Shown: positions 11,167 through 23,976, counted from the first letter of the stretch. The stretch is 64,000 nucleotides of DNA from Batkoa obscura (GCA_030770535.1 JASVEC010000019.1:124001-188000), one strand, 5' to 3'. Translations and numbers: made by a program. The notes: generated by a model not told the origin, from the letters alone.

Positions 11167-12190
11167 TTAAATGGTTTCTTCTGGAAGTTCAAATTCATCA
11201 ATCTCTTTAAATAATTCCACTTTTTTCTCAATTTCTTCTTCAATCTAAAAATGAGATACATTAATATTTTTATGATAAATTTTAATATTTACTTACATTT
11301 TTTTCAACTTTGACTCGATTTTTTCCTTTTTTGTTTTTTGTACCATATGTATTTTCTATATCGGTTGGCCTTTTATTTGCATTGATTGAATTTACACTAG
11401 TGTTATTTGAATTAGCCTTCTTTTCCTCAGTTTCTTGTTTGATTCTTCTGCTTAGCCTTGTATTTTTAGCAATTGGTTGATTGTTCACATCTGATTTCTG
11501 TTGATTAGTACTAATTTCCAAACTACCAAAGCTACTATTTAAAGCTTCATCTTCTTGATTTTCTTGTTTATTAATAATATTTATTTCCTTCTTCACTTCA
11601 AATATATCATTATCTGGTCCAAAGACTTCCAAATAAGTATTAGCTCGTACTTTCTTTTCAGCAGCAAAAAATAAATTAGATAGATTCATACTTTTATCTT
11701 TATTTTTCGAGTCTTCTTCTTTTTTCATATCTATTGAATTCCTTCTAGTAGAACATCCAACTGCTACTTCTTCCAAAATATTAAAATCTTTATTTAAATC
11801 ATAATTCTCAAAATCGTAATTTTCAACATTTCCAACAACTCCATTTTTTATTGATAACTCTTCAATAATTGATAATGCTTTTGAAGATCCACTACGTACA
11901 CTATTTGTTCTTGAATATCTACCTTTATCTCCCAAAGAGCCTAATAAACTATCTAAAGATAAATCTCTTTCAGTACCTTCTTCTTCATAAATATGACCCC
12001 CTTCGGTAAATGTGCTGGGTGTTTCACAACCTTCTAATAAATCCTTATTCTTTAATTCTAGTTGACCAAATACGATGTCAGTATCTTGGCTACTATCATT
12101 TACTATTCCATTATGATTGTTTCCATTTGAATGTACTTGATTAACAGTAGTATCCGCGTGTTTGACTTTCTTCCTTAAATTTCTCTTCAT
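11167..12190 (-). CDS. low-complexity nuclear-type protein, sororin-like candidate
   Basis: Two exons: 12190-11297 (298 codons, phase 0) and 11244-11167 (25 codons and TAA), about 323 residues. The protein is mostly disordered, rich in Asn, Ser, Lys and Glu, with basic ends (MKRNLRKKVKH; TKNKKGKNRVKVEK). The last exon encodes a coiled acidic helix ending ELFKEIDEFELPEETI-like, recalling the conserved C-terminal motif of sororin (cohesin protector). A YSR tripeptide at residues 92-94 (GRYSRTNSVRS) matches the [FY]SR motif used by cohesin regulators. Several FG dipeptides occur but no exact FGF. Divergently transcribed from MCM4, 321 bases between starts. Coding status is firm; the sororin idea is inference and rests on short motifs. 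Confidence 0.7.
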
Positions 12191-12511
12191 AAAAAATAAT
12201 AAAAATTAAAGTAAATTTTTGTTTACCAATTTTTGTTAATGAATCGTGATCATTAACATGACAACCAATCATACGCTTGAAATTATGGGATCTAATATTG
12301 ATGAGTTTTCAAATACTAAGAATGAACTATTCCAATGTAAAAACATCAAAATCAACAATAAAAGTCGCCAAATTTAGTAAATGAAATATATTTTTTGGTA
12401 ATCAATGACCAATAAAAATCCAACTTTAAAAGCAAGGATAATTCGAATACAAAATCAACAAAATTAAGGGAGGAATTAAAAAAAGAAATTATTTTATTTT
12501 AAAATAATAAA
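12191..12511. promoter_or_regulatory. shared intergenic region of the sororin-like gene and MCM4
   Basis: The only sequence between two divergent starts, so it must hold both promoters. AT-rich; no clear MluI cell-cycle box (ACGCGT) was seen. No specific element is claimed. Confidence 0.4.
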
Positions 12512-15436
12512 ATGTCCAACAACAATACCCCACAGGATATATTTACACCAAATACTCAGGATGAAACACCATCTGAGCCAGCCTCCACCACCCCTGCATT
12601 AGCTAGTTTAGTTAATAGAGGTACACCTATGCTGAACATTGGTACCCCAGAAATTAATCCAAGTACACCTATTATTAATCCATTTGCTTCTGCAAATAGC
12701 GCTCGTTTTACACCATTACCAAATTCGTCTCAAAGTAATTTTCAAAATCCAAGTCAAAGACGTAATAACTTTGCTCCAGGTAAATCACTCTATTTTTATT
12801 AAATTTTATAATTTTAATTTAGTTTTTTATTAGATATGTCATCACCTTTAGTTTATCCTAATACTCAAGGAAGTAATCAATCCCCATTTTTAGTAAATAC
12901 TCAAAGGTTTACAAGTACACCACGTGTCAATCCTGGTTCCTCTCAATTATTTAATGACTTTGACACTCCAAGAATGTAGATATTTTATATTTTATTAAAT
13001 AATCAAGTTATTAAGCTATTTTTTAATAGGTATCAACGAGGAGATGTTAATCCAGTTGGTTTAACTACTAGCTATGGTAGTTCTTCTGTACCTAATAATA
13101 ATTCTCCAATGACACCTTTAGATATTAATATCAATTTAAATAATGTACAAGGGCCAGTAGCACCAAGTGGAGATACTACACAAGTTATTTGGGGAACCAC
13201 AGTGAATGTTCATGATTGCATGAATCAATTTAGTCGCTTTTTAAATGAGTTTAAAAGAGAAGATTTTTTAAAATTGAATAATTTACCAGTATTAGAGGAA
13301 GATTTAAAACCATATTATATTGAACATATAAGTTCTATTGTTAATAATGACTTTTATAATTTAGATTTGGATTGTCAACATTTGTTAAGTTTTGAACCAA
13401 CAATTCGATTATATTCTCAATTAAAAAGTTACCCACAAGAAATTATTCCGTTAATGGATTATTGTTTAACTAATTTTTGTAATGAGTTATTAGAAAATAA
13501 TTATGTTCGTACAATTCAAAGACCATTAAGAGTACGTCCATTTAATCTAGGGAATAGTGTTAATATGAGAGAATTAAATCCAAAAGATATTGATCAATTA
13601 GTATCAATCAAAGGTTTATTAATTCGTGCATCAAGTATTATTCCTGATATTAAAAAGGCTTATTTTCAATGTAAGATATGTGATCGTTCTTTATTTGTTG
13701 AAATCACCTCAGGAATTATATTAGAACCAACTAAATGCCCCGAAGCAGCATGTCAAACTCCAAATTCAATGGTGATGATTCACAATCGTTGTATTTATGC
13801 TGATAAACAAATATCAAAATTACAAGAAACTCCAGATATTATACCGGATGGTCAAACTCCACATTCAGTTTCTTTATGTCTTTATGATGAGCTAGTAGAT
13901 TCTTGTAAACCTGGTGATCGTTTAGAAGTTACTGGTGTATTTAGATCCACTCCTGTTCGTGTTAATCCACGTAAACGTACCGTTAAAGCATTATTTAAAA
14001 CTTATATTGATGTAGTTCATATAAAAACCATTACTTATGCTACTAAAAATGAAGCATCAACTAACAATGGTACAAGAAATAATGCTAGAATTAGTGAACG
14101 TGAAGTTGCTGAATTCGAAGAATTGGCACGCTCAGAAGATGTTTATGAACGTTTAGCTAATTCAATTGCACCATCAATTTATGGTATGACTGATGTTAAA
14201 AAAGGTATATTACTTCAAATGTTTGGTGGGGAATCCAAATTATTTACTAATACCAATCAACGTCGTGCTAGAGGTGATATTCATATTTTATTAGTGGGTG
14301 ATCCAGGTACTTCTAAATCTCAAATGTTACAATATGCTCATAGAATTGCGCCAAGAGGTATGTATACTAGTGGTAAAGGTTCTTCAGCTGTGGGTCTTAC
14401 TGCTTACATAACACGTGACCCAGATACCAATCAATTAGTATTGGAATCTGGTGCCCTTGTTTTATCAGATGGTGGATTGTGTTGTATTGATGAGTTTGAT
14501 AAAATGAGCGATGGTACAAGATCTATTTTACATGAAGTTATGGAACAACAAACAGTATCTGTAGCTAAAGCAGGAATTATTACTACATTAAATGCTAGAA
14601 CTTCCATTTTAGCTAGTGCTAATCCAATTAATTCCAGTTGGTTAAGAGATTTATCTGTACCTCAAAATATTAATTTACCACCTTCTTTATTATCTAGGTT
14701 TGATTTAATTTATCTTATTTTAGATAAAGTCAATCCAGATGAAGATAGAAGACTTGCTCAACATTTAGTTTCTTTATATATTAATTCTAATGAGAGTCTT
14801 GTTGAAGGGAATTATTTACCAACTCATACACTTAGTCGATATGTACAATATGCTAAGAGTACAAGAACTGAAATAACTGATGAAGCATCTAATAAATTAG
14901 TTAAAAACTATGTGGAATTACGTAATCTAGGTAAAGAAAACTATAATCAAGAAACTCGAATTACAGCTACTACACGACAATTGGAATCTTTGATAAGATT
15001 ATCTGAAGCTCATGCTAAAATGAGATTAAGTCAATATGTAGAAGAAATGGATGTTGAAGAAGCATTTCGATTGTTAAGAGCAGCTATTCATTCTTCTGCA
15101 ACTAATCCTAAAACAGGTAAAATTGAATTAGATCAATTAGTAACAGGTATTTCTAGTGAAACTCGAGAAATTCGTAAACAAATTCAAAAAGCTATTGTCG
15201 AATTATTAGGTCAATCTGAGAACCCAGTTCAATATTCAAGTAACCAACTAATTACCATTTTAAAAAACAATGCAGCTGCTTCTGGTCTTGTTGTTACTAA
15301 AACCGATTTTGAAGAAGCTATTAATGAATTAGTTTCGAAAAATTTTGTTTTAAGTCAAGGTTCTCAAATGCGTGGAGGTCAACGTATGTTAACTCGTAAT
15401 TTTGATAGAGGGTTTATATTGGAAGAAGATGATTAA
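12512..15436 (+). CDS. MCM4: MCM4, replicative helicase subunit
   Basis: Three exons (12512-12779, 12834-12975, 13030-15436) give 938 residues. The first about 195 residues are a Ser/Thr/Pro/Asn-rich tail with many TP and SP dipeptides, the region phosphorylated by DDK/CDK in MCM4 proteins. Then comes the MCM N-domain with RPLRVRPFNLGNSVNMRELNP, characteristic of MCM4, and a four-Cys zinc site (CKICDRS..CPEAACQ). The AAA+ core has Walker A GDPGTSKSQ, Walker B CCIDEFDKM, sensor 1 ASANPINSSW and arginine finger SRFD. The C-terminal winged helix ends in LEEDD. It is part of the MCM2-7 ring that unwinds DNA at forks. All key residues are present. Confidence 0.97.
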
Positions 15437-15594
15437 ATCGTTTTATAAAATAAATAAAATATAAGCATATTTAGCAGAATATGAGTTTTTTGAAATTTAT
15501 TGAATTATTTATTTTTTTGAAATTTAATTTTGAATAACTCACTAAAAATAGAAAACTACTTTTTTCAAAAAAAATATCCAAAATAGTTTAAAAA

Positions 15595-16289
15595 ATGGAT
15601 AGCTTTAAATTGCCACAAACACCCGAAGAATTAGCGGATTTAGAGGTCGATAAAAATTGTGTATTCAAATCTGGAATGTCGGGAGTAATGGGTAAGTCTT
15701 AATTAACATTAATTTCACTTCTTCATACAATAAGTCAACAGCAACTTTTCATTTCAATCACCAATTTTTCAATAGTATAATCTCTAACATTCCCTTCCAC
15801 CCTAGGTTTTGGTTTTGGTGGCGTATTTGGACTTGTTATGTCCTCCTTAGACTTTGGTGGACCAAGTTTGGATCCTAGGTTACACGATTTAAATACACGT
15901 CAACAATTAAAAATTATGGGTAAGGATATGTTAAAAAGGTCTTGGTCAAATGCCAAAAATTTTGGTTTAGTTGGTATGGTATTTTCTGGTTCCGAATGTG
16001 TAATTGAAGGGGTATGTTAATAGATTTTTATTATCAGATAAGAGCTTTTTTAATAAAATACGATGATTTAGTATAGGGCTAGGTCCGATCTTTATAACTC
16101 GGCTTATGCTGGTTGCTTTACTGGTGGGGTATTGGCTTTAAGAGGTGAGTTTGAATGGATTGTTATTATTTTATCATAAAGTTTTAATGTTTTATAATTA
16201 TTTTAGCTGGTCCCTATGCAGCTATTCCAGGCTGTGCTGCCTTTGCTGCGTTTTCAGTAGCTATTGATTATTATATGAGAGATATTTAA
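15595..16289 (+). CDS. TIM22: TIM22, mitochondrial inner-membrane insertase channel
   Basis: Four exons (15595 to about 15692; about 15806-16012; about 16076-16145; about 16207-16289). The start is outside any long open frame: MDSFKLPQTPEELADLEVDKN. The protein has the Tim17/22/23 pattern: FGFGGVFGLVMSSLD (glycine-rich TM1), SWSNAKNFGLVGMVFSGSECVIEG (TM2), ARSDLYNSAYAGCFTGGVLAL (TM3) and RAGPYAAIPGCAAFAAFSVAIDYYM (TM4). The R-x-K/D-x-x-N-x-x-x-x-G motif and the paired cysteines of Tim22 are seen. It inserts carrier proteins into the inner membrane. About 150 residues, on the short side. Lies 160 bases downstream of MCM4. Confidence 0.93.
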
Positions 16290-16441
16290 ACAAAAGATAA
16301 CAATTAAATAAAACATAGAAATTTAAGACAATGCTTGATTTTAAAACTTGAAAATAAAAAAAATCACTTTATAAAATATTGATTAATTTTTTAATTCCAT
16401 ATAGAGTTCAAATCAAAAACTCACAAAAACAATAGAATTGT

Positions 16442-17030
16442 TTAAGCCAACCTTTGAATCACATGAACCCCTGAATCGGTAAATACAGGTTCTGAGATAT
16501 CATTAACTTGTAAATTAAAAGCGGCTTCTTCAAATGGTTTTTGCATTTGACCTCTTGAAAAGAAACCTAAATCACCTCCATTTCTGGCACTTGAACAATC
16601 TGAAAACTCTTTTGCAATAGCTTCAAATGTTTTTTCTCCAGATTTGATTTGCTGGATGTAACCCTCGATGATGTTTAAAGCTTCTTCTTTGGTGCGAGTA
16701 ATATTCTCCTAAGAAAATTCGTTAACTTTTTTTCAATGCTTTTTAATTTCTAAATACAAGGATTAAGGGACAAATAGACAAATGGTTACTTACTTCTCTC
16801 CAAGAAGATGGTCTTCTACTATCCTTGTGTTTAGCTAAGATATGTCGAGCTTGAACACGTGATTTGATTTCCGAAGTGATAATGCTACCTTCGGTGGGTG
16901 GCTCCCATTGACTTTGGCCTGTTTCTCGATTATAGTAGAATTTGACACCTTTTGATTTCGATACGTGTTCTTCCCACTATGGAAATAGTTCAATGAAAGT
17001 GGTCAAATTGAAGGAGTGATTGTTTACCAT
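16442..17030 (-). CDS. ESS1: PIN1/ESS1 parvulin prolyl isomerase with WW domain
   Basis: Three coding exons. The first contains only the ATG (17030-17028), spliced by GTAAAC..CATAG to [20 protein letters not shown]. The WW domain has both tryptophans (WEE..SQWEPP) and is followed by a linker with [16 protein letters not shown], the parvulin basic/phosphate-binding and active-site His region. Then come SWRE (end of exon 2), the second helix, [27 protein letters not shown], and the closing [13 protein letters not shown]. Catalytic Cys and both His are present. It isomerises phospho-Ser/Thr-Pro bonds, notably in the RNA polymerase II CTD. Length of about 152 residues; the N-terminus before the WW domain is shorter than in yeast or human proteins. 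Confidence 0.92.
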
Positions 17031-17214
17031 TTTATTTTAGCTTACTAGAAATTTAATAAAAATTTGATTAGGTTTAATGAACTTGAAAATTTTGATTGAA
17101 ATTGGTAACAATGACGCAAATTGGAGAAATTTTTGAGAATGTTAAGGATTAAATATGTGAAGAATAGGAGTTTGAAGTTTAGTTTTTTTTTTAAATAGTT
17201 AAAAATATATAAAA

Positions 17215-20200
17215 ATGGGTAAATTCCAAATAAAATACAAAAGGTTTAAATTAGACTAACTATTAATCTAACTAGTTCAACTCATACCAGATAAAATCAA
17301 AGAAAATGCTAATTTACAATTATCCTTATTAAACGGTGTGGAAGAGGGCAGTATTAATAATAAAATGGAGGCATTAAAAACAATCAAAAATGAAGTTATT
17401 GGAAATCGAACTAAAAAGAATTTATATGTACAAATTGGATTAATACCAAAGTAAATATATTATTGTTGTATATTAATTAAGAATGATTAAAGAGATTTAA
17501 TACTTTAATTAAATTAGAATTATTCAAATCATCTATACTAAAGAAGAAGAAAGCATGTCCGTGATTATTCAAGCGGTTATTGTTTTAGGTAGTTTAGCTT
17601 ATGGTAAGAGATAAGAATTTAACTGAAAGAAGAATTAAAAGAAGAATTAAAATAAAATCTATTTAATTTTAGGCTCCCCTGAAATAGTAAATGAATTAGT
17701 CCAACATAAAGCCATAGCCTCATTAGTAGGGTGTATTGACTTAAATAAATATCCTTTAGAGTTAATCGAAGCAGCATCAAGGTCTTTAAAAGCATTATTA
17801 CAACATTCTAAAGTAGATAGCGGCTTGATTTATAAGGTAAATAATTAGTAAAATAGAACAAAAAAAAGAATTTAAAAAAAATCATTTTCTATTTTTTTAG
17901 GATCCAAACTTGAAAAATATAATATCATTATTAGAAATCAATGATTTAGATATTGATATTGAAAAAAAGCAAATACCTACTTTACATACAGCCGAATTAG
18001 CCGCTTTAATTTTAGCTAAAAGTTGTGATACTAATGATCGACAAAATCAACTAAAATCAAGAGATGTGATCCCATTATTGATTAATTTATTACAATCTAA
18101 TTCTACTAAAGTAAGAATTAAAATCAATAAGATTTAAATTAGATAAAAACTGACAGAACTGATTTTTTATAGGCTAAAGAGGCCGCTTTGTTAGCTTTAT
18201 CAGCTTTATGTAAAAAAAATATTGATGTAGGGAGATGGGCTTTGACTATTCAATGTAAACCCAATATATTTATTAACATAAATTCGTAATCTTTTTTATT
18301 TAAAATTAGCTACTGGACCTGTTCCAACTGTCGATTTATTACTTAGTTTTGTACGTTCAATGAGTCCATCAATTCAACTAGCAGCTGCTTCTTGGTAAAT
18401 TATTATTGTTATTTACTACCTAATTATTAAAATTTAATTTTTTATTATTATTAAGTTTAACCAATTTACTACGATCTAAAGCATTGGAAGATAAAAATAG
18501 CGAAGTAGCTTTGATTTTAATTCCAACCTTAGTCAAACTCCTTGAAGCCAATGGAAGCGTAAAAATAGAAGCCCCATTAATATTATCTGAATTAGTAGCG
18601 GAAGATGAAAAATTACAAAAAACAGCGTGTGATTTAGATGCTATTACCAAATTATCAGAAGCCATTTCTAAGTTATCGGAATACAAACAGAACATTAATA
18701 ATTTTTTTTATTATCAGCCAAAAGATAAGGATTTGTTCGAAGAAAATTCATTGATTGCTTTAGCTTCTATTGGTTCCTTAACAGAAGAATGTAGGGAGGC
18801 AGTAAAATTCTTTTAATATTTAAAATTGAGATTTATTTATATGTCTTTTTATTATTATTAAATTAAGATAATTGAAGCCAAATGTATGCCACGAATTATT
18901 GATGCTATATCTCATCCAAAAACAGGAGTTAGAGCAGCAGCTTGTCAATGTGTAAGGTCATTATCAAGATCGGTTAGATACTTAAGAACGGAATTAATGG
19001 ATGCTGGCTTATTTAAACCTTTGTTTAAGGTGAGTTTTTATATTATTATTGTTATTATTGTTTAAAATGAACAATAAAATTAATATAATATTTTTATTTA
19101 ATTATGAATTTTTAGTTATTAGATGATGAAGATATAACTGTCAAAAGTGTAGCTGTGTCTACTTTGTGTAATGTAGTATTAAAATTTTCACCAATGAAAA
19201 CAGTAAGAGTTAATTAATAGCAATGGAACTAACAGATATTAAATGTTTTATTTTTTATTTATTTTATCATTAGGATATTGTACAAAATGGAGGTATTGAA
19301 AAATTGGTAGCATTAGTTGATGCATCAGATAAAGAATTAAGTTTGAATGCTATATGGGCATTAAAAAATTTAATCTTTAAATCAGATCCCTCAGTAAAAA
19401 GAAGTTTAATGTCAATTTTAGCTTATTCTAGGTTGGAAGAGTGAGTATTAATTGTATATTAAAAATAGACTATGTATTAATGAAATTTTTTTTTCATTTA
19501 GGTTTATTCTTAATGGATTGCCTGATGTACAAGAGCAGACATTAGGATTAGTCAGAAACCTATCATGTGGAGAGGAACCAGTAAGTTGAAATATTATAAA
19601 AAAGAATAGAATAAAAATAATTTTGATTTTTTTTAGGATCTTGATGAGTTGATTAATGGAATGGGTAGTAAAAGATTAGTTTCTTTATTAGAAAAGAAAT
19701 TAGAATCTAATTTTACTAATATTAAAATACAAGTAATTTAATTAATTTAATTATTCATATTTTTTTAAAATAATATACTAATATTATATTTTTATTTATT
19801 CATTAGACAATGTTTTGTGTAGTTAATATATCTACTGGAAATAAAGAACATAAATCTTTTATTATGAATTCAGGTAGTATTTTAACTAGTGTTAGAAGTG
19901 CTTTGGTAAGATTTATTAATTTGATACTATTAAATTAATATTAATCTTTATTTTAGAATCATGCTAATCAACAAGTAAGAGTAGCTGCAATTTGGGTAGT
20001 AATAAATTTGAGTTGGATTGACGATAATCAAGAAGGTAGATTAATAATAATATATAATACAAAATCTTATTGGTTTTTTATTTTTCATTAAATATAGAAT
20101 GTTTTCAAAGAATACGAAAATTAAAAGCAATGGGATTTGAAAGATTATTAGAAAATTTAGCTAAAGATAATAGCTTAGATGTTAAAGATAGAGCAAGAAC

Positions 20201-20438
20201 AGCATTAAGTCATTTTAAAGCAGAGGCTCAACATGCCTTTGGTAACCGTAATATTGGATTTGAAAATCAAAGAAGATCGATTATTAGAGATCAACACAAT
20301 CGAGACAATTTTTTAGATGATGAAGGTAAAATAATAATAATAATAATAATACATACATACTATAAAATTTAAGTTTAATGATAACGTAATTATGATATAT
20401 TAATAATATTATTTATTTTAGGACCTTTTGATCGATAA
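17215..20438 (+). CDS. ARMC8: ARMC8-like armadillo protein (GID/CTLH ubiquitin ligase)
   Basis: A heavily split gene, about fifteen exons with introns of 45-90 bases. Translation opens M-VQLIPDKIKENANLQLSLL with an intron after the fourth base of the coding region. Armadillo repeats run through the whole protein: SVIIQAVIVLGSLAYGSPEIV, TAELAALILAKSCDTNDR, AKEAALLALSALCKKN, KIEAPLILSELVAEDEKLQK, GVRAAACQCVRSLSRSVRYLR and AIWALKNLIFKSD. The C-terminus IRKLKAMGFERLLENL..DVKDRARTALSHF is the closing signature of ARMC8/Gid5, ending GPFDR before TAA. ARMC8 is a scaffold of the GID/CTLH E3 complex that binds substrate receptors. Tail to tail with MTU1, 108 bases apart. Confidence 0.85.
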
Positions 20439-20546
20439 ATTTTTATTTTATCTTATTTTATTTTATTTCAGGATTCTCAATTCCTTTTTTTATTATTAAA
20501 TTAAAACAATTTTATTTTTGTAATTCTATTAATTTTAATTTTAATT

Positions 20547-22592
20547 TTAATTTTTTATCATTATTGAACCTAAACATTGTTGATCAACGGAATATAAAAC
20601 TAAATACTAAAATAAAAAATTAATTTTAATTTTAATAAATATATTCAATAATAGAATAATAACTAACAAAAACTTACTTGTCCAGCTACAATACCACGCT
20701 GAGTATTTAAAAAATAAATTTTATAATTGTTTTTAATTGAATTATAATATAAATAACATTTTTGTAATTTCATTGTGGATCTTAATTTAAAATAATAAAG
20801 TTGATATTTGTTAACTAAAATATGATAAAATTTTGAGTTAGTTTTGAATTAATGAGGTAAATAGATTATAAAATTAAAGATAATTTACTTTTTAATTCCT
20901 CTGGTATTTCTTCTAATATCCAATCAATTGAAGGAAGTATTAACTCAGATTGATACAATTTAGGATGGTTTCTAATAAATATAGATTAAATAGGTTAAAT
21001 CGTTTTTAATCAAAATATACAATTTACCTATCTGGAGCTACAATTAATAAATTATTTTCAATATCTTTAGAAATTATATAATACCTAATATGAAAAATAT
21101 TATTAATATTATAATGAAATTATTAGAGTTATTTTAAATTAACAATTATTACTTTTTAGATTTGAAACTTAATCTTAATCGTTGTCCGATTGTATAACTC
21201 CATATACCATCATGATAATCTAAGATAATAGTATTATTGTTGCTAATAAGTAATTCTCTTATTATTTTAATTAAGTTACCAATAAATTCATTTTCAGTAG
21301 TTATAATTTTACCAGGATTATTAGAAATATAACTATCTAATAACAAATAATAAATTCGATTTATTCTATTATTATATTATATTATATTGCAATATCATTT
21401 TTGTTTCTATTAATACATATTAACTTACTTAAAAATTCATTAAATTTTTTCTTTTTACCAATAAAACAAATGCCCATAGACTCGGCTTGTTCTGAAATAC
21501 TTGTCAATCCTATTTTTTTAGCTATTTGTTTGACTTCTGTTTTATAATAGCAGCCCAAAGGGAAGAGAACCTATAAGAGATTATTAATATATTCTATTAG
21601 TTATACAAATATGATTTTATCATTATTTACATTTTTAAATTGATATTGTTTTAAGTTAGATAAATAGTATGTTTGATCTTTTACTGGATCAATTGCTAAT
21701 ATAATAATTAAATTAGTATTGACAGAGAATAATATTGAATAGTTAATTTTATATTTACCTTGAAATAACTGATATTTATTATTACTTTGATTATACTTTA
21801 GTTGAGCGTAATGACCTTAATAATAATAAAACGAATTAACATAATTAAATAAGACTCATAATTAAAAAGATTAATTTACCAGTAGCTAACCAAATATTAT
21901 TATGTTGCTGAATATTCAATCTTTGAATTAAACTATCAAATTTAATAAAATTATTACAAATTATATCTGGGTTAGGAGTTAATCCTATTGAATATTCAAA
22001 GATCATTTTTTCAAACACAAAATTCCAATAATCTTTAATAAAATTTAACTAAAAAAATAAAAAGATTAACATCCTGTTATAAATAACAATATTCATTTAA
22101 TAATAATAGGTTTAATACGGGAGAATGTAATAAATAAGTTATTTAGAAATAAATAAAAATAATATATATAAAAGCTTACTCTTTTACAAGGAATCTTTAA
22201 ATAATTGGCTATATTTTGTACTTTTTCCCATTCTTTTTCACAACTTGAATCCAAACTTCCTTCTTCCTTAACATCCCAATTTTGCATATAGATTCCTTGA
22301 ACATTTAAACCCTAAATTGATTGTTATTCTGTTTTCTTAAATAAAACAAAACTATCATCGACTTACTTTCTCTTTTAATAAATAAGCTGTAACAGTCGAG
22401 TCCACTCCACCAGACATAGCTACATAAACTGTACAAGTCGAGTTTAGTTGATATTATAATTGTGGAATTGATTTTAATAACAATGTTAAACTTACCCAGA
22501 TCCTTTTCTTTATTAACATGATTTGTACTAACTGTTGTCCATTTTCTAATAATATTTAAACTAATATTTAATCTATCGATATTAAATTTCAT
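20547..22592 (-). CDS. MTU1: MTU1/SLM3, mitochondrial tRNA-specific 2-thiouridylase (MnmA family)
   Basis: About ten small exons on the minus strand from MKFNIDRLNISLNIIRKW (likely mitochondrial presequence). The second exon carries the PP-loop VAMSGGVDSTVTAYLLKEK. Then follow GIYMQNWDVKEEGS, the catalytic Cys in NPDIICNNFIKF, ATGHYAQ, KDQTYYLSNL, FPLGCYYKTEVKQIAKKIGL, the second catalytic Cys in SMGICFIGKKKKFNEFL, DGIWSYTIGQR-LRL, and a C-terminal barrel ending TQRGIVAGQYLVLYSVDQQCLGSI. It thiolates wobble uridine of mitochondrial tRNA Lys, Glu and Gln, using ATP. Both active cysteines are present, so it appears functional. The GQYLVLYS portion is in a terminal exon at 20547-20610. Confidence 0.9.
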
Positions 22593-22778
22593 ATTCTATA
22601 ATTTTATAGTTTTATAATTCTAAACTGTAAATAAATAAACCAAAAAACTCTTAAAAAAAGCTTCAAAAAATGGACGATTTTTATTCATTTATTATATTCA
22701 TAAAACCTAGGAACCAATAATATTGAATTTTGTTTGAATCTTTTTTTAAAAAAGTCATCCGAGAATCTTAATTTCTAA

Positions 22779-23976
22779 TTAATTCCTACGATAATACCTA
22801 TTATCTCTTGCTAAATTTCTTGCATTATACGGTTCCCTGGGAGCGGAATATTTCCTATACGGTGCTTGTTGATTACCGATATAACCTCTATTTTCCATAT
22901 TATACCCTCTATTTTCATAAAATCGTCCATTGTTTCTTCTCACATCACTTATTCTTCTAGTTTCTTCACTTTTAACAGGATTAAGAGGCTGTGGAGGAAG
23001 GATAGCAATCGACAAATAATCTCCAATAAAAAATTTTAATTCAGCTAATGTTTTATCATCAGCAATCGATCTTCTACCATATATAACTGCACCCGCATCT
23101 TTCGCTGAATATTTTCGTAAATTACTATCATAATATACAATCTTGAAGGAAACCACATTATCTTTTTGAATTTCTTGTTGATAAACGTGTTTTAATAAAA
23201 GACTAAGTTCACCAAGGCTAGTATTTTTCCTATAAGAAAAGAATTAAAGTTAACTGATTGATAGTGGGAACAGAATGCTTTTGACTTACCATGCATGCAA
23301 ACGTATTTCTTCTTCTAAAGGCAATAAATCATCTCCAAACTCTAGTAAACTAAATTAAAACATTAATTTTAATTGTTCTACTTTACTATTCCAATTTTAT
23401 AACTTACCTATGATGAGAACCTTCTCTACAAAATAAACGTAACAGAAAGGGACATATCTAAAATAATTAGTTGATTACAATTATTTTTAAATATAACTTG
23501 AAATCAATTTCACTTACTTTATTTCTAGTTTCATTTAACCGTTTGTATTTTTCTAAGTGTTGCGTACTACCCTGTTGATTTTCCAATCTCTCATTGTCAT
23601 GTTCTTGCTTAATGTTCTCCGATCCTTGATGAAATTGAGGGTGTTGAATATTTTCAGTTACATTATTATTCTCTTCACCCATGTTTTCAGTTTTACTATG
23701 GCTTTGAGTATCGTTGTTATCTTTGATGGGGCTTTTGCTTCCATCCCTTATATTTTCATTCAAATTATTACTTTCACTATGAGCATCAACTTCATTATTA
23801 CTTTGGGATTCGATTGGATTTTCAACAATTTCTTTATGTTCTTCATTTTTAGTTTCAATTTCAGTTTCATTATGAGATTGGCTTTGTTCATTATTTTCGA
23901 TAATAATACTATTCTTTTCCATTATATTTTGATTACTATTATTAACTTCTTGATGTTCCATATTATTAGCTTGCAT
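22779..23976 (-). CDS. SAP18: SAP18, Sin3/ASAP complex subunit, with Asn/Glu-rich N-terminal tail
   Basis: Four exons. Exon 1 (from 23976) codes about 150 residues of hydrophilic, Asn/Gln/Glu/Ser-rich sequence (NNSNQN, ESQSNNEVD, QHPQFHQGSENIKQ) and then KYKRLNETRNK. The next exons give ICPFLLRLFCREGSHH and SLLEFGDDLLPLEEEIRLHAW, and the last gives GELSLLLKHVY, VSFKIVYYDSNLRKYSAKDAG and FFIGDYLSIAILPPQP. This is the ubiquitin-like SAP18 fold. SAP18 joins the Sin3-HDAC complex and, with RNPS1 and ACINUS, the ASAP splicing complex. The C-terminal extension is rich in Arg, Tyr and Asn (NRGYNMENRGY, NARNLARDNRYYRRN), like an RNA-binding tail. Both extensions are unusual for this normally about 150-residue protein. 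Confidence 0.88.

Noticed and set aside
20330-20352. ATA-type microsatellite near the end of ARMC8
   Set aside because: A short simple repeat inside an intron, ordinary in AT-rich genomes.
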